A stretch of DNA of 64,000 bases from Mesorhizobium shangrilense (GTDB lineage: Bacteria; Pseudomonadota; Alphaproteobacteria; Rhizobiales; Rhizobiaceae). Positions 1 through 7,888 of the stretch are shown piece by piece; positions within the stretch are counted from its first letter, which is position 1, and every line of letters begins with the position of its first letter. The position numbers and the translations under genes are program-made. Below the pieces are notes generated by a model that saw nothing but the letters and a program-made list of their open reading frames with translations, had not been told where the DNA came from and ran no database searches. The stretch spans positions 3,849,501-3,913,500 of the forward strand of contig NZ_JAQGPN010000001.1 of NCBI RefSeq assembly GCF_028826155.1, in the 5' to 3' direction.

Positions 1-2048
1 AACTGGCCGTCCTCGCTATAGATCGAATCCTCGGTCAGCGCCTGGCCGATTCCCTGAACCACGCCGCCATGCACCTGGCCGGCGAGCAGGATCGGGTTCA
101 CCGTCGCGCCGAAGTCGTCGACGATCGTGTAGCGCAGGATCTCGGTTCCGCCCGTGTCCGGATCGATCTCGACCTCGCAGATATGTGTCCCATTCGGATA
201 GGTGGCCTCGTCTTGAACGAACTCGCCAAACCCCTTGAGATCATCCGGTTTCTTCGCCGCCTTGGCGATGCCCGCAAAGCTGACGGAGCGGTCCGTGCCG
301 ACGATCCGCGCGGACCCGTCGACCAGTTCGATGTCAGCAGCTGACGCCTCCAGTTCGTCGGCGGCGATACGCTTGATCTTCTCCGCCAGGTCTTCACCGG
401 CGCGCGACGTCGAGACGCCGCCAAGCGGAATCGAGCGCGAGCCGCCCGTACCGCCGCCAGCAGCGAGCCGGTCGGTGTCGCCCTGGTGCACCTTGATGCG
501 CTCAATGCCGATATTGAGCTTTTCCGCGAGGAACTGGGCATAGGCGGTCGCGTGGCCCTGTCCGTTGGTCTGGGTGCCGATGAACAGGGTCACGGTGCCA
601 TCGCCATTCAGCTCGACATGGGCCGGCTCCGAGCCCGCAAAGGCGCAGGCTTCGATATAGGTCGCCATGCCGAGCCCCCGGATCTTGCCCTCAGCGGCCG
701 ACTGCTTCAGCCGCTTCTCGAAGGACTTCCAATCGGCCCGCTCGATCGCCTGGTTCATGTGGCCCTCGAACTCGCCGACGTCGTATTTGCGGCCGGTCGG
801 CGTGGTGTAGGGAAATTGCTCGGGCCGAACGAAATTGCGCCGGCGGATCTCGTCATAGCCGAGGCCCAGGTCGCGTGCGCACGTATCAACCAACTTCTCC
901 AGCAGCAGCGCCGCCTCGGGGCGTCCAGCCCCCCGATAGGCGTCCACCGGGCAGGTGTTGGTGTAGACGCCGGTCACCGAGACGTCGATGGCGCCGATGT
1001 CGTAGACGCCGGTGGTCATGCTCACGCCGATGTACGGGATGAACGGCCCGTACTGCGAGACATATGCCCCCATATTGGCGATCAGATCGACCTTGAGCGC
1101 GAGGAAGCGCCCGTCGGCGTCCATCGCCATTTGCGCCTCCACGATATTGTCGCGGCCCTGCGCGTCGGTCAGGAAATGCTCGGTGCGGTCGCAGGTCCAT
1201 TTCACCGGCCGGCCGAGCCGCTTGGCCGCTTCCAATACCAGCGGATACTCGCGGTAGACGAATGACTTCGGGCCGAAGCCGCCGCCGACATCCGGCGTGA
1301 CGACGCGGAGCTTCTTGGGATCGATGCCGAACACCTGTCCGGCGATGATGTACTGCATCGAATGCACGCCCTGCGACCCGGTCGTCAGCACGTAGCGGTC
1401 TTCCGACACCTTCCACTCGCCGATGGCCGATCGGGCCTCCATGTAGTTGCAGACCAGCCGGTTGTTGTAGAACGCGACCTTGCTGACGTGCTTCGCCTTG
1501 GCAAAGGCCGCTTCCGACTTGCTTTTGTCGCCAACATGATAGGTGAAGGCGCGGTTCGATTTCAGCTCGGGCCAGACGAGCGGCGTGGCCTCGTCCAGCG
1601 CGCTTGCGGTGCCCGCCGCAGCCTCTTCTGCATCGTAGTCGACCTCGATCAGTTCGGCGGCGTCCTGGGCAAGCGCACGCGTGTCCGCCACGACGAAGGC
1701 GACGGCGTCGCCCACATAATGGACGCGGTCGCGGCAGAGAATCGGGATGTCCCGGGTAGGCGCCTTGGTACCGTCCGGCTGGCGCTGCATCACGTCGGAC
1801 TTGAGGTCGCCCAGATGCTTCAGGTCGGCGCCCGTCAGCACCAGGCGCACGCCCGGAGCGGCCTCCGCAGCCTTCGTCGAGACGACCTTGAAGCTGCCAT
1901 TGGCGATTTGCGAGCGCAAAACGTAGCCGTGGAGATGATCCGCCGCACGGATATCGTCGGTGTAGCGGCCGCGACCCGTGATGAAGGTCTGGTCCTCGAC
2001 GCGAAGAACGGACGCGCCCATCCCGAATTTCGGTGTGACGACGGTCAT
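1..2048 (-). CDS. Xanthine dehydrogenase family molybdopterin-binding subunit (CoxL-like, form II), partial
   Basis: This is the catalytic large subunit of a molybdenum hydroxylase. About 682 residues are visible and the C-terminus lies beyond the left edge. It starts at ATG 2048 with CCGGAG upstream (MTVVTPKFGMG). The N-terminal a/b hammerhead domain is followed by the molybdopterin-binding domain. The active-site loop reads AYRGAGR (about 930-950). True aerobic CO dehydrogenases (form I) carry AYRCSFR, so this is form II, for which CO oxidation is doubtful; the substrate may be an aldehyde or heterocycle. Medium and small subunits are expected next to it but would lie outside the window. 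It is divergent from pepN, with a 171-bp shared promoter region. Confidence 0.9.
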   Translation of the reverse strand, partial: MTVVTPKFGMGASVLRVEDQTFITGRGRYTDDIRAADHLHGYVLRSQIANGSFKVVSTKAAEAAPGVRLVLTGADLKHLGDLKSDVMQRQPDGTKAPTRDIPILCRDRVHYVGDAVAFVVADTRALAQDAAELIEVDYDAEEAAAGTASALDEATPLVWPELKSNRAFTYHVGDKSKSEAAFAKAKHVSKVAFYNNRLVCNYMEARSAIGEWKVSEDRYVLTTGSQGVHSMQYIIAGQVFGIDPKKLRVVTPDVGGGFGPKSFVYREYPLVLEAAKRLGRPVKWTCDRTEHFLTDAQGRDNIVEAQMAMDADGRFLALKVDLIANMGAYVSQYGPFIPYIGVSMTTGVYDIGAIDVSVTGVYTNTCPVDAYRGAGRPEAALLLEKLVDTCARDLGLGYDEIRRRNFVRPEQFPYTTPTGRKYDVGEFEGHMNQAIERADWKSFEKRLKQSAAEGKIRGLGMATYIEACAFAGSEPAHVELNGDGTVTLFIGTQTNGQGHATAYAQFLAEKLNIGIERIKVHQGDTDRLAAGGGTGGSRSIPLGGVSTSRAGEDLAEKIKRIAADELEASAADIELVDGSARIVGTDRSVSFAGIAKAAKKPDDLKGFGEFVQDEATYPNGTHICEVEIDPDTGGTEILRYTIVDDFGATVNPILLAGQVHGGVVQGIGQALTEDSIYSEDGQ

Positions 2049-2219
2049 GACGGCTCCGGAAAGAGTGATTGGCGGGCAACAAAACATAGCCCTCGTTTCA
2101 GTTTTGTCGACCGGTTGTTTCGTGTAAAGAGCAGCACCCGCAATTTGTTGTGCCAGTGGGGGCGCTTGCCGGCGGGGACGGCGTCGGCCGTGCAGGTTCA
2201 AAACGGGATGGCGTTGTAG

Positions 2220-4862
2220 ATGCGTACAGACACCGGCCAGGTTTTCCGGCTCGAGGACTACCGGCCCAGCGACTATCTCATTCCCGAAACCAATCTGACA
2301 TTCCAGCTCTTTCCCGATGCCACCCTGGTGCGCGCAGAGCTGCTGATCGAACGCCGCTCCGGCGTTTCGGAGAAGACGCCGCTCATCCTCGACGGCGATG
2401 GACTGGAATTGAAGCGACTGGAGATCGACGGCGTCGTTGCGCAGGCCGGAACGTTCACCGCGGATGACGAGCGCCTCACCATCGCGCGGCCGCCGCGCGG
2501 CAGGCGCTTCCGGCTCACCATCGACACCGTCGTCGCGCCTTCCGGCAATCAGGCCCTCATGGGGCTCTATCTCTCCAACGGCGTCTACTGCACGCAATGC
2601 GAAGCGGAAGGTTTTAGGCGGATCACCTATTTCCTCGACCGCCCTGACATCCTGTCCGTCTACACGGTCCGCATCGAGGCGCCCCGCGCCCTCTCCCGCC
2701 TGCTCTCGAACGGCAATCCGGGCGAGAGCGGCGAGCTTGCAGGCGACCGCCACTATGCGGTCTGGCACGACCCGCATCCCAAGCCCTCCTACCTCTTTGC
2801 GCTCGTCGCCGGCGACCTCGGTTGTATCAAGGACCGCTTCGTCACCGCCTCCGGCAGGTCGGTCGAGCTCGGACTCTATGTCGAGCGCGGCAAGGAGAAC
2901 CAGGCCAGCTACGCCATGGATGCCCTCAGGCGCTCCATGAAATGGGACGAGGAGGTGTTCGGCCTCGAATACGACCTCGACGTCTTCAACATCGTGGCCG
3001 TGTCCGACTTCAACATCGGCGCGATGGAGAACAAGGGTCTCAACATCTTCAACGACAAGTACGTCCTGGCTGGAGAAGAGACCGCGACGGACGCCGATTT
3101 CGCCAATATCGAGGCGATCATCGCGCACGAGTATTTCCACAATTGGACAGGTAACAGAATCACTTGCCGCGACTGGTTCCAGCTCTGCCTGAAGGAAGGT
3201 CTGACCGTTTACCGCGACCACGAGTTCTCGTCGGACCAGCGTTCGCGCGCCGTCAGCCGCATTGCCCAAGTGCGCACCCTGCGGGCGCATCAATTCCCGG
3301 AGGACCAGGGGCCCCTCGCCCATCCGGTACGACCGCGGCGCTATCGCGAGATCAACAACTTCTATACGGCGACGGTCTACGAAAAGGGCTCCGAGGTCGC
3401 GCGGATGATCCACACGCTGATCGGCGCCGACCTCTTCAGGCGCGGCATGGACCTCTATTTCGAGAGGCACGACGGCCAAGCCGTGACGATCGAGGATTTC
3501 CTGAAAGTCTTCGAGGATGCGTCCGACCAGGATCTGTCGCAGTTCGCGCTGTGGTACCATCAGGCCGGCACTCCCAATGTCGCGGTGACCGCGAGCTACA
3601 GCCCAGCGTCGCAGGAACTGACGCTGGAGATCGAGCAGTCGCTTGCGCCGACGCCTTCGGAAGCCCGCAAGCGGGTCATGCACATCCCTCTCGCCTTCGG
3701 CCTCGTGGGTCCGGACGGCCGGGACATGGTTCACGGCGCGGTCTCGGGCGCCAGCGTCGAGAACGACGTGATCCATGTGCGCAAGCGGCGGCAGTCGGTG
3801 AAGTTCACCGGCATTTCCGAGCGGCCTGTCGTCTCGCTCAACAGAGGCTTTTCCGCGCCGGTCACCCTCACCTTCGAGATGAGGAAGGAGGACCGCATCT
3901 TCCTGGCGCGTCACGACAGCGATCCCTACGGCCGCTGGCAGGCTTTCAACGGCCTGCTGACAGAAGAACTCATGGCGGCCTTCCGAAAGCTGCGCGGCGA
4001 CAGGACGCCGGAGTTCGGCGACGACCTGGCGGCAGCCTCCCACACGATCGCCATGGATGAACGTCTGGAGCATGCCTTCCGCGCGCTGGCGCTGACGCTA
4101 CCCGGCGAGGCCGATGTCGCGCGCGAGATCGGCACGAACATCGACCCGGATGCGATCTGCCTGGCGCGCGAAATGCTGGCCCGTTCGATTGCGACCCGCA
4201 ACGCCGAGGCGTTCCGCACACTCTACGAAGGGTTGCGCTCCGACGCGCCCTACAGCCCTGACGCGGCGAGCGCCGGACGCCGGGCGCTGCGCAACACGCT
4301 GCTCGACTACCTCGCGCTGCTGCCGGAAGGCGACCGCCTCGCCTACGGCCACTTCGACGCCGCGACGAACATGACGGACCGCGCCGCGGCGCTGACGGTG
4401 CTGGCGCACCGGCATCCGGGCTCGGATCTCGCCGACCGTGCGCTCGCAGCATTCGAGATACGCTTCCGCGACGATCCTCTGGTCATGGACAAGTGGTTCC
4501 TGATCCAGGCGTCGGTGCCGGGGCATGCTACCGCGGACCGCGTCCGTGCGCTGATGCAGCACCCCGCCTTCTCGATCTCCAATCCGAACCGGGTCAGGTC
4601 GCTCGCCGGCACTTTCTTCAGCGCCAACCAGACCGGCTTCCACCGTCCGGACGGCGCCGGATACAGCCTGTTTGCCGAAACGGTGCTGGCAGTCGAGCAG
4701 CGCAATCCGCAGGTCGCGGCCCGACTGGCGACCGCGCTGCGGTCATGGCGCTCGCTCGAGCCGGCGCGTCAGCGGAAGGCGCGCGAGACACTCCTCGCGA
4801 TTGCCGCGACCGACAAGCTCTCGGCCGATCTGCGCGACATTGTAGAGCGAACTTTAGCCTGA
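2220..4862 (+). CDS. pepN: Aminopeptidase N (M1 family zinc metallopeptidase)
   Basis: This cytoplasmic aminopeptidase removes N-terminal residues from peptides. It has 880 residues, close to the about 870 of E. coli PepN. The substrate-recognition motif GAMEN is at residues 267-271. The zinc site is HEYFH at 303-307 with the third ligand Glu326, giving the HExxH-18x-E spacing of family M1. The alanine-rich C-terminal half fits the Ig-like and helical domains of the PepN type. The start is the only well placed ATG, although the upstream ribosome site is weak. It stands alone on the plus strand between the divergent coxL-like gene and pleC. Confidence 0.95.
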   Translation: MRTDTGQVFRLEDYRPSDYLIPETNLTFQLFPDATLVRAELLIERRSGVSEKTPLILDGDGLELKRLEIDGVVAQAGTFTADDERLTIARPPRGRRFRLTIDTVVAPSGNQALMGLYLSNGVYCTQCEAEGFRRITYFLDRPDILSVYTVRIEAPRALSRLLSNGNPGESGELAGDRHYAVWHDPHPKPSYLFALVAGDLGCIKDRFVTASGRSVELGLYVERGKENQASYAMDALRRSMKWDEEVFGLEYDLDVFNIVAVSDFNIGAMENKGLNIFNDKYVLAGEETATDADFANIEAIIAHEYFHNWTGNRITCRDWFQLCLKEGLTVYRDHEFSSDQRSRAVSRIAQVRTLRAHQFPEDQGPLAHPVRPRRYREINNFYTATVYEKGSEVARMIHTLIGADLFRRGMDLYFERHDGQAVTIEDFLKVFEDASDQDLSQFALWYHQAGTPNVAVTASYSPASQELTLEIEQSLAPTPSEARKRVMHIPLAFGLVGPDGRDMVHGAVSGASVENDVIHVRKRRQSVKFTGISERPVVSLNRGFSAPVTLTFEMRKEDRIFLARHDSDPYGRWQAFNGLLTEELMAAFRKLRGDRTPEFGDDLAAASHTIAMDERLEHAFRALALTLPGEADVAREIGTNIDPDAICLAREMLARSIATRNAEAFRTLYEGLRSDAPYSPDAASAGRRALRNTLLDYLALLPEGDRLAYGHFDAATNMTDRAAALTVLAHRHPGSDLADRALAAFEIRFRDDPLVMDKWFLIQASVPGHATADRVRALMQHPAFSISNPNRVRSLAGTFFSANQTGFHRPDGAGYSLFAETVLAVEQRNPQVAARLATALRSWRSLEPARQRKARETLLAIAATDKLSADLRDIVERTLA

Positions 4863-4874
4863 GTTTTCAAACGG

Positions 4875-4889
4875 TTACTGAATTGTTAA
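4875..4889 (+). promoter_or_regulatory. CtrA-like binding site (TTAC-N7-TTAA) upstream of pleC
   Basis: TTAC at 4875-4878 and TTAA at 4886-4889 are separated by exactly 7 bases. This matches the alphaproteobacterial CtrA consensus TTAA-N7-TTAA in 7 of 8 fixed positions. It lies about 105 bp before the pleC start, between two co-directed genes, where a promoter is expected. The assignment rests on pattern only. Confidence 0.5.
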
Positions 4890-4994
4890 CGAACCCACTG
4901 GACAACCCGAATCACCTCTGATTCTTTAGGGCAGGTTCGGGAGTGCGGGGTCCGAATCAGTAATCGCAAATCCAGCTTGGGGAGCCGGATCAAT

Positions 4995-7322
4995 ATGGCT
5001 AAGTCGGACGCGTGGAGCGCGCCCGGGCGTACTTCCTTTGCCCGAAACGCAATACCCAGCGCCAGTGTGCTTGCAGGGAATGCGCGGGGGCTGGCGGAAC
5101 CTGCCCACCAAAGGCTGCTCGATGCGGAGCCGATGCTACGCCGGGCGATTCCGACGCTCATCATCGTCTTCCTGATCGTCGTCGCGGGAATGAGGGCGAT
5201 CTCCCTCAATTCGGCGCGCGACGACGTCGAACGCAATGCCAGGACCTTGCTTGCGCTGGCCGCAAGCGAGCTTTCCAACGCGCTGATGCTGGAGATCGGC
5301 GGCGGCTCGCCGAAAGCCGATCTGGCCTCCGACCTGCTCAAGCGTGCGAACCAGTATGGCGGCATCAAGAATCGGTACGTGCTGGCCGTTACGGACAGCG
5401 ACTTCAACATCGTCGCGGTGACCCCTGAGGGGATCGGCTGGGAGACGCGGACGCTCGATTCCATCGTGACCGGCGCCCAGCCGCTGTTCATGTTCGGCGA
5501 GCGCGCCGGCGTGATCGAGGTCATCGTTGACGGCAAGCCCTGGTATGCGGCGATGGACCTGACGGAACGGCGCGGAGCCGCAGCCGTCGCCATGATCTCG
5601 CGGGAGGCGCTGCTGTTCGAATGGAACCGCTCGGTATCGCTGAACGTCACGCTCTTCGTGCTGACCGCGGGCGTGCTGATCGTCATTCTCTATGGCTATT
5701 TCGGCCAGGCGTCGCGCGCCCGGACGGCGGATCGCATCTATTGCCGCGCGCATGAGCGCATCGATCTCGCGCTGATGCGTGGCCGCTGCGGACTGTGGGA
5801 CTGGGACCTGGCGCGCGGCAAGATGTACTGGTCGCGGTCCATGTACGAAATCCTGGGCTACGAACCCTGCGAAGAGATGCTTTCGTTCGGCCGTGTCTCC
5901 GAGATCATCCATCCCGACGACGCCGACCTCTACGACATCGCCAACCAGATCGTGTCGCGTAAGACGGACTGCATCGACCGCGTCTTCCGTATCCGCCATG
6001 CCGACGGGCAATGGGTGTGGGTGCGCGCCCGCGCCGAGGTGGTCGACCCCGATGCGCAGGAGATCCATCTCCTCGGAATCGCCATCGACGTCACCGAGCA
6101 ATACCACCTGACGCAGCGCTCGGAGGCTGCGGACCTGCGGCTTCGCACGGCGATCGAGAACATCACCGAATCCTTCGTGCTGTGGGACTCCAAGAAGCGC
6201 CTGGTGATGTGCAATTCGAAGTACCTGCAGGAGATGGGGTTGGCCGGCCGCGACATCGCGCCGGGAACGCCGCGCGAGGAGATCGAAGAACAGGCGATGG
6301 CGTTCGTGTCCGATCGCCGCCTGGCGAACGCCGGAGGATCGCGCGGCTCGGCCACCTACGAGCGGCTGCTCGCCGATGGCCGCTGGGTGCAGGTCAACGA
6401 GTTGACGACCCGCGACGGCGGCCTCGTTTCCGTCGGCGCCGACATCACGCAGCTGAAGCAGCACCAGGAGAAGCTCGTGGACAGCGAGAGGCGGCTCATG
6501 GCGACGATCCACGACCTCAGCGTCGCTCGCAAGTCGGAGGGCGAGCGGTCGAAGGAACTCGTGGAGCTCAACCGCAAATACATGAAGGAGACCGAGCGGG
6601 CCGAGGCGGCCAACCGTGCGAAGTCAGAATTCCTGGCAAACATGTCGCACGAACTGCGCACGCCGCTCAACGCCATCATCGGCTTCTCCGAGATGATGCA
6701 GTCCAGCATCTTCGGACCGCTCGGCTCGAACCGCTACGAGGAGTATGTCAGGGACATCCACGATGCCGGCGCGTATCTGCTGGGCGTAATCAACGACATA
6801 CTCGACATGTCGAAGATCGAGGCGGGACAGCTCTCGGTCGACCGCGAGGAGATCGACCTCAACCCGCTGATCATCGAAACCGTGCGGGTGATCGCGCTGC
6901 AGGCAGGCAAGAAGGAAATCTCCATCGACACCGAGATCGGGGAACGCATGACGTTCTTCGCCGACCGCCGCGCCATGAAGCAGATCCTCATCAACCTGCT
7001 TTCCAACGCCGTGAAGTTCACCGGGCAAGGCGGCCGCATAGCCGTGCGTGCACGCAATATCGGCGGCGCCATGCGCCTGACCATCGAGGACAACGGCTGC
7101 GGCATCCCGAAGAAGGCGCTCTGCAAGCTCGGCAGGCCATTCGAGCAGGTGCAGAACCAGTTCTCCAAGAACCACACCGGTTCAGGCCTTGGCCTCGCCA
7201 TCTCGCGTTCACTGGCGGAGATGCATGGCGGTTCGCTGCGAATCCGCTCGACGCACGGCGTCGGCACCATCGTTTCGGTGCGCATCCCCTGCCAAGAAAT
7301 GCACCACATGATGGCCGCGTAG
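4995..7322 (+). CDS. pleC: PleC-like membrane sensor histidine kinase/phosphatase
   Basis: This is a 775-residue sensor kinase. ATG 4995 is preferred over the in-frame TTG 4977 because GGGGAG lies 11 bases upstream. It has an N-terminal cytoplasmic tail, TM1 at about 50-68, a periplasmic sensor of about 145 residues and TM2 at about 215-236. PAS domains follow at about 260-370 and 378-490. The HisKA box has the phospho-His in MSHELRTPLN (about H552), and a HATPase_c domain ends the protein. PleC in Caulobacter and Sinorhizobium controls the DivK phosphorylation state and so CtrA. As I recall, the neighbourhood (kinase, glnE, kinase/regulator pair, degP, cyc operon) matches the S. meliloti pleC locus. 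Another PAS kinase remains possible. Confidence 0.75.
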   Translation: MAKSDAWSAPGRTSFARNAIPSASVLAGNARGLAEPAHQRLLDAEPMLRRAIPTLIIVFLIVVAGMRAISLNSARDDVERNARTLLALAASELSNALMLEIGGGSPKADLASDLLKRANQYGGIKNRYVLAVTDSDFNIVAVTPEGIGWETRTLDSIVTGAQPLFMFGERAGVIEVIVDGKPWYAAMDLTERRGAAAVAMISREALLFEWNRSVSLNVTLFVLTAGVLIVILYGYFGQASRARTADRIYCRAHERIDLALMRGRCGLWDWDLARGKMYWSRSMYEILGYEPCEEMLSFGRVSEIIHPDDADLYDIANQIVSRKTDCIDRVFRIRHADGQWVWVRARAEVVDPDAQEIHLLGIAIDVTEQYHLTQRSEAADLRLRTAIENITESFVLWDSKKRLVMCNSKYLQEMGLAGRDIAPGTPREEIEEQAMAFVSDRRLANAGGSRGSATYERLLADGRWVQVNELTTRDGGLVSVGADITQLKQHQEKLVDSERRLMATIHDLSVARKSEGERSKELVELNRKYMKETERAEAANRAKSEFLANMSHELRTPLNAIIGFSEMMQSSIFGPLGSNRYEEYVRDIHDAGAYLLGVINDILDMSKIEAGQLSVDREEIDLNPLIIETVRVIALQAGKKEISIDTEIGERMTFFADRRAMKQILINLLSNAVKFTGQGGRIAVRARNIGGAMRLTIEDNGCGIPKKALCKLGRPFEQVQNQFSKNHTGSGLGLAISRSLAEMHGGSLRIRSTHGVGTIVSVRIPCQEMHHMMAA

Positions 7323-7323
7323 C

Positions 7324-7380
7324 ATCGCTCTCCCCTTGTCCTCCCCCCGCAAAATGGGGAGAGGCAATATGCAAGCGATG
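7324..7380. terminator. Hairpin between convergent pleC and EF-hand genes
   Basis: Outer arms CATCGCT (7324-7330) and AGCGATG (7374-7380) are inverted repeats, and inner CTCCCC and GGGGAG tracts can also pair. It sits between two convergent genes, so it could act as a bidirectional terminator. There is no clear U-run. Confidence 0.45.
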
Positions 7381-7387
7381 TGGCCTG

Positions 7388-7822
7388 TTAACGCCGCCGG
7401 CCCTCGCCGCGCGCCGGCATCTCGTCCTGCGCAATCCTGCCGTCGTCGTTGCGGTCGAGCAGCGCGAACATCTTCTTCTGCCGCGCCTCAACCTCGGCCT
7501 TGGTCAACTCACCATCGCCGTTAACGTCGAAGCGCTCGACCATCCGCTTCGCCATGCGCTCGGCGCGCATGCGCTGGATCTCGTCGGCGATCTCGGCGAC
7601 AGTCATCCTGCCGTCTCCGTTGGCGTCGGCACCCCCGAAGCGGCCGTTGATCGCCGCGGCGAATTCCTCGAAGGTGACGTCGCCGCTCTTGTCGACGTCG
7701 GCGCGTTCGAGCCGGCTTTGGTGATGTCCGCGCTTCCCGGTTCCATCCTGGGCGACGGCTGCAGTGCCAAGGGCACTTGCGACCGCGGCGAATGCGAGCG
7801 CGTATCTGGTCGTCTTCCTCAT
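7388..7822 (-). CDS. Exported EF-hand calcium-binding protein
   Basis: This is a 144-residue protein with a signal peptide (MRKTTRYALAFAAVASALG, cleavage near AVAQD at about 25) and four EF-hand loops. The loops lie at about 42-53 (DVDKSGDVTFEE), 66-77 (DANGDGRMTVAE), 99-110 (DVNGDGELTKAE) and 123-134 (DRNDDGRIAQDE). The calcium-ligand positions are well kept in all four. ATG 7822 is chosen over ATG 7834 because GGAGA lies at normal spacing before it. It is probably a periplasmic calcium buffer or sensor; its partner is unknown. It follows glnE at 66 bp on the same strand. Confidence 0.85.
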   Translation of the reverse strand: MRKTTRYALAFAAVASALGTAAVAQDGTGKRGHHQSRLERADVDKSGDVTFEEFAAAINGRFGGADANGDGRMTVAEIADEIQRMRAERMAKRMVERFDVNGDGELTKAEVEARQKKMFALLDRNDDGRIAQDEMPARGEGRRR

Positions 7823-7888
7823 CAACTTCTCCATTGCATCGTCACCCCCGATGCGAAGCGAAAGGGCTGCGGGCCCCGACAGCCCATG

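Noticed and set aside
886-2082. 398-codon minus-strand frame at the left end
   Set aside because: It is an alternative frame of the coxL-like gene, which in its own frame runs from 2048 to the window edge.
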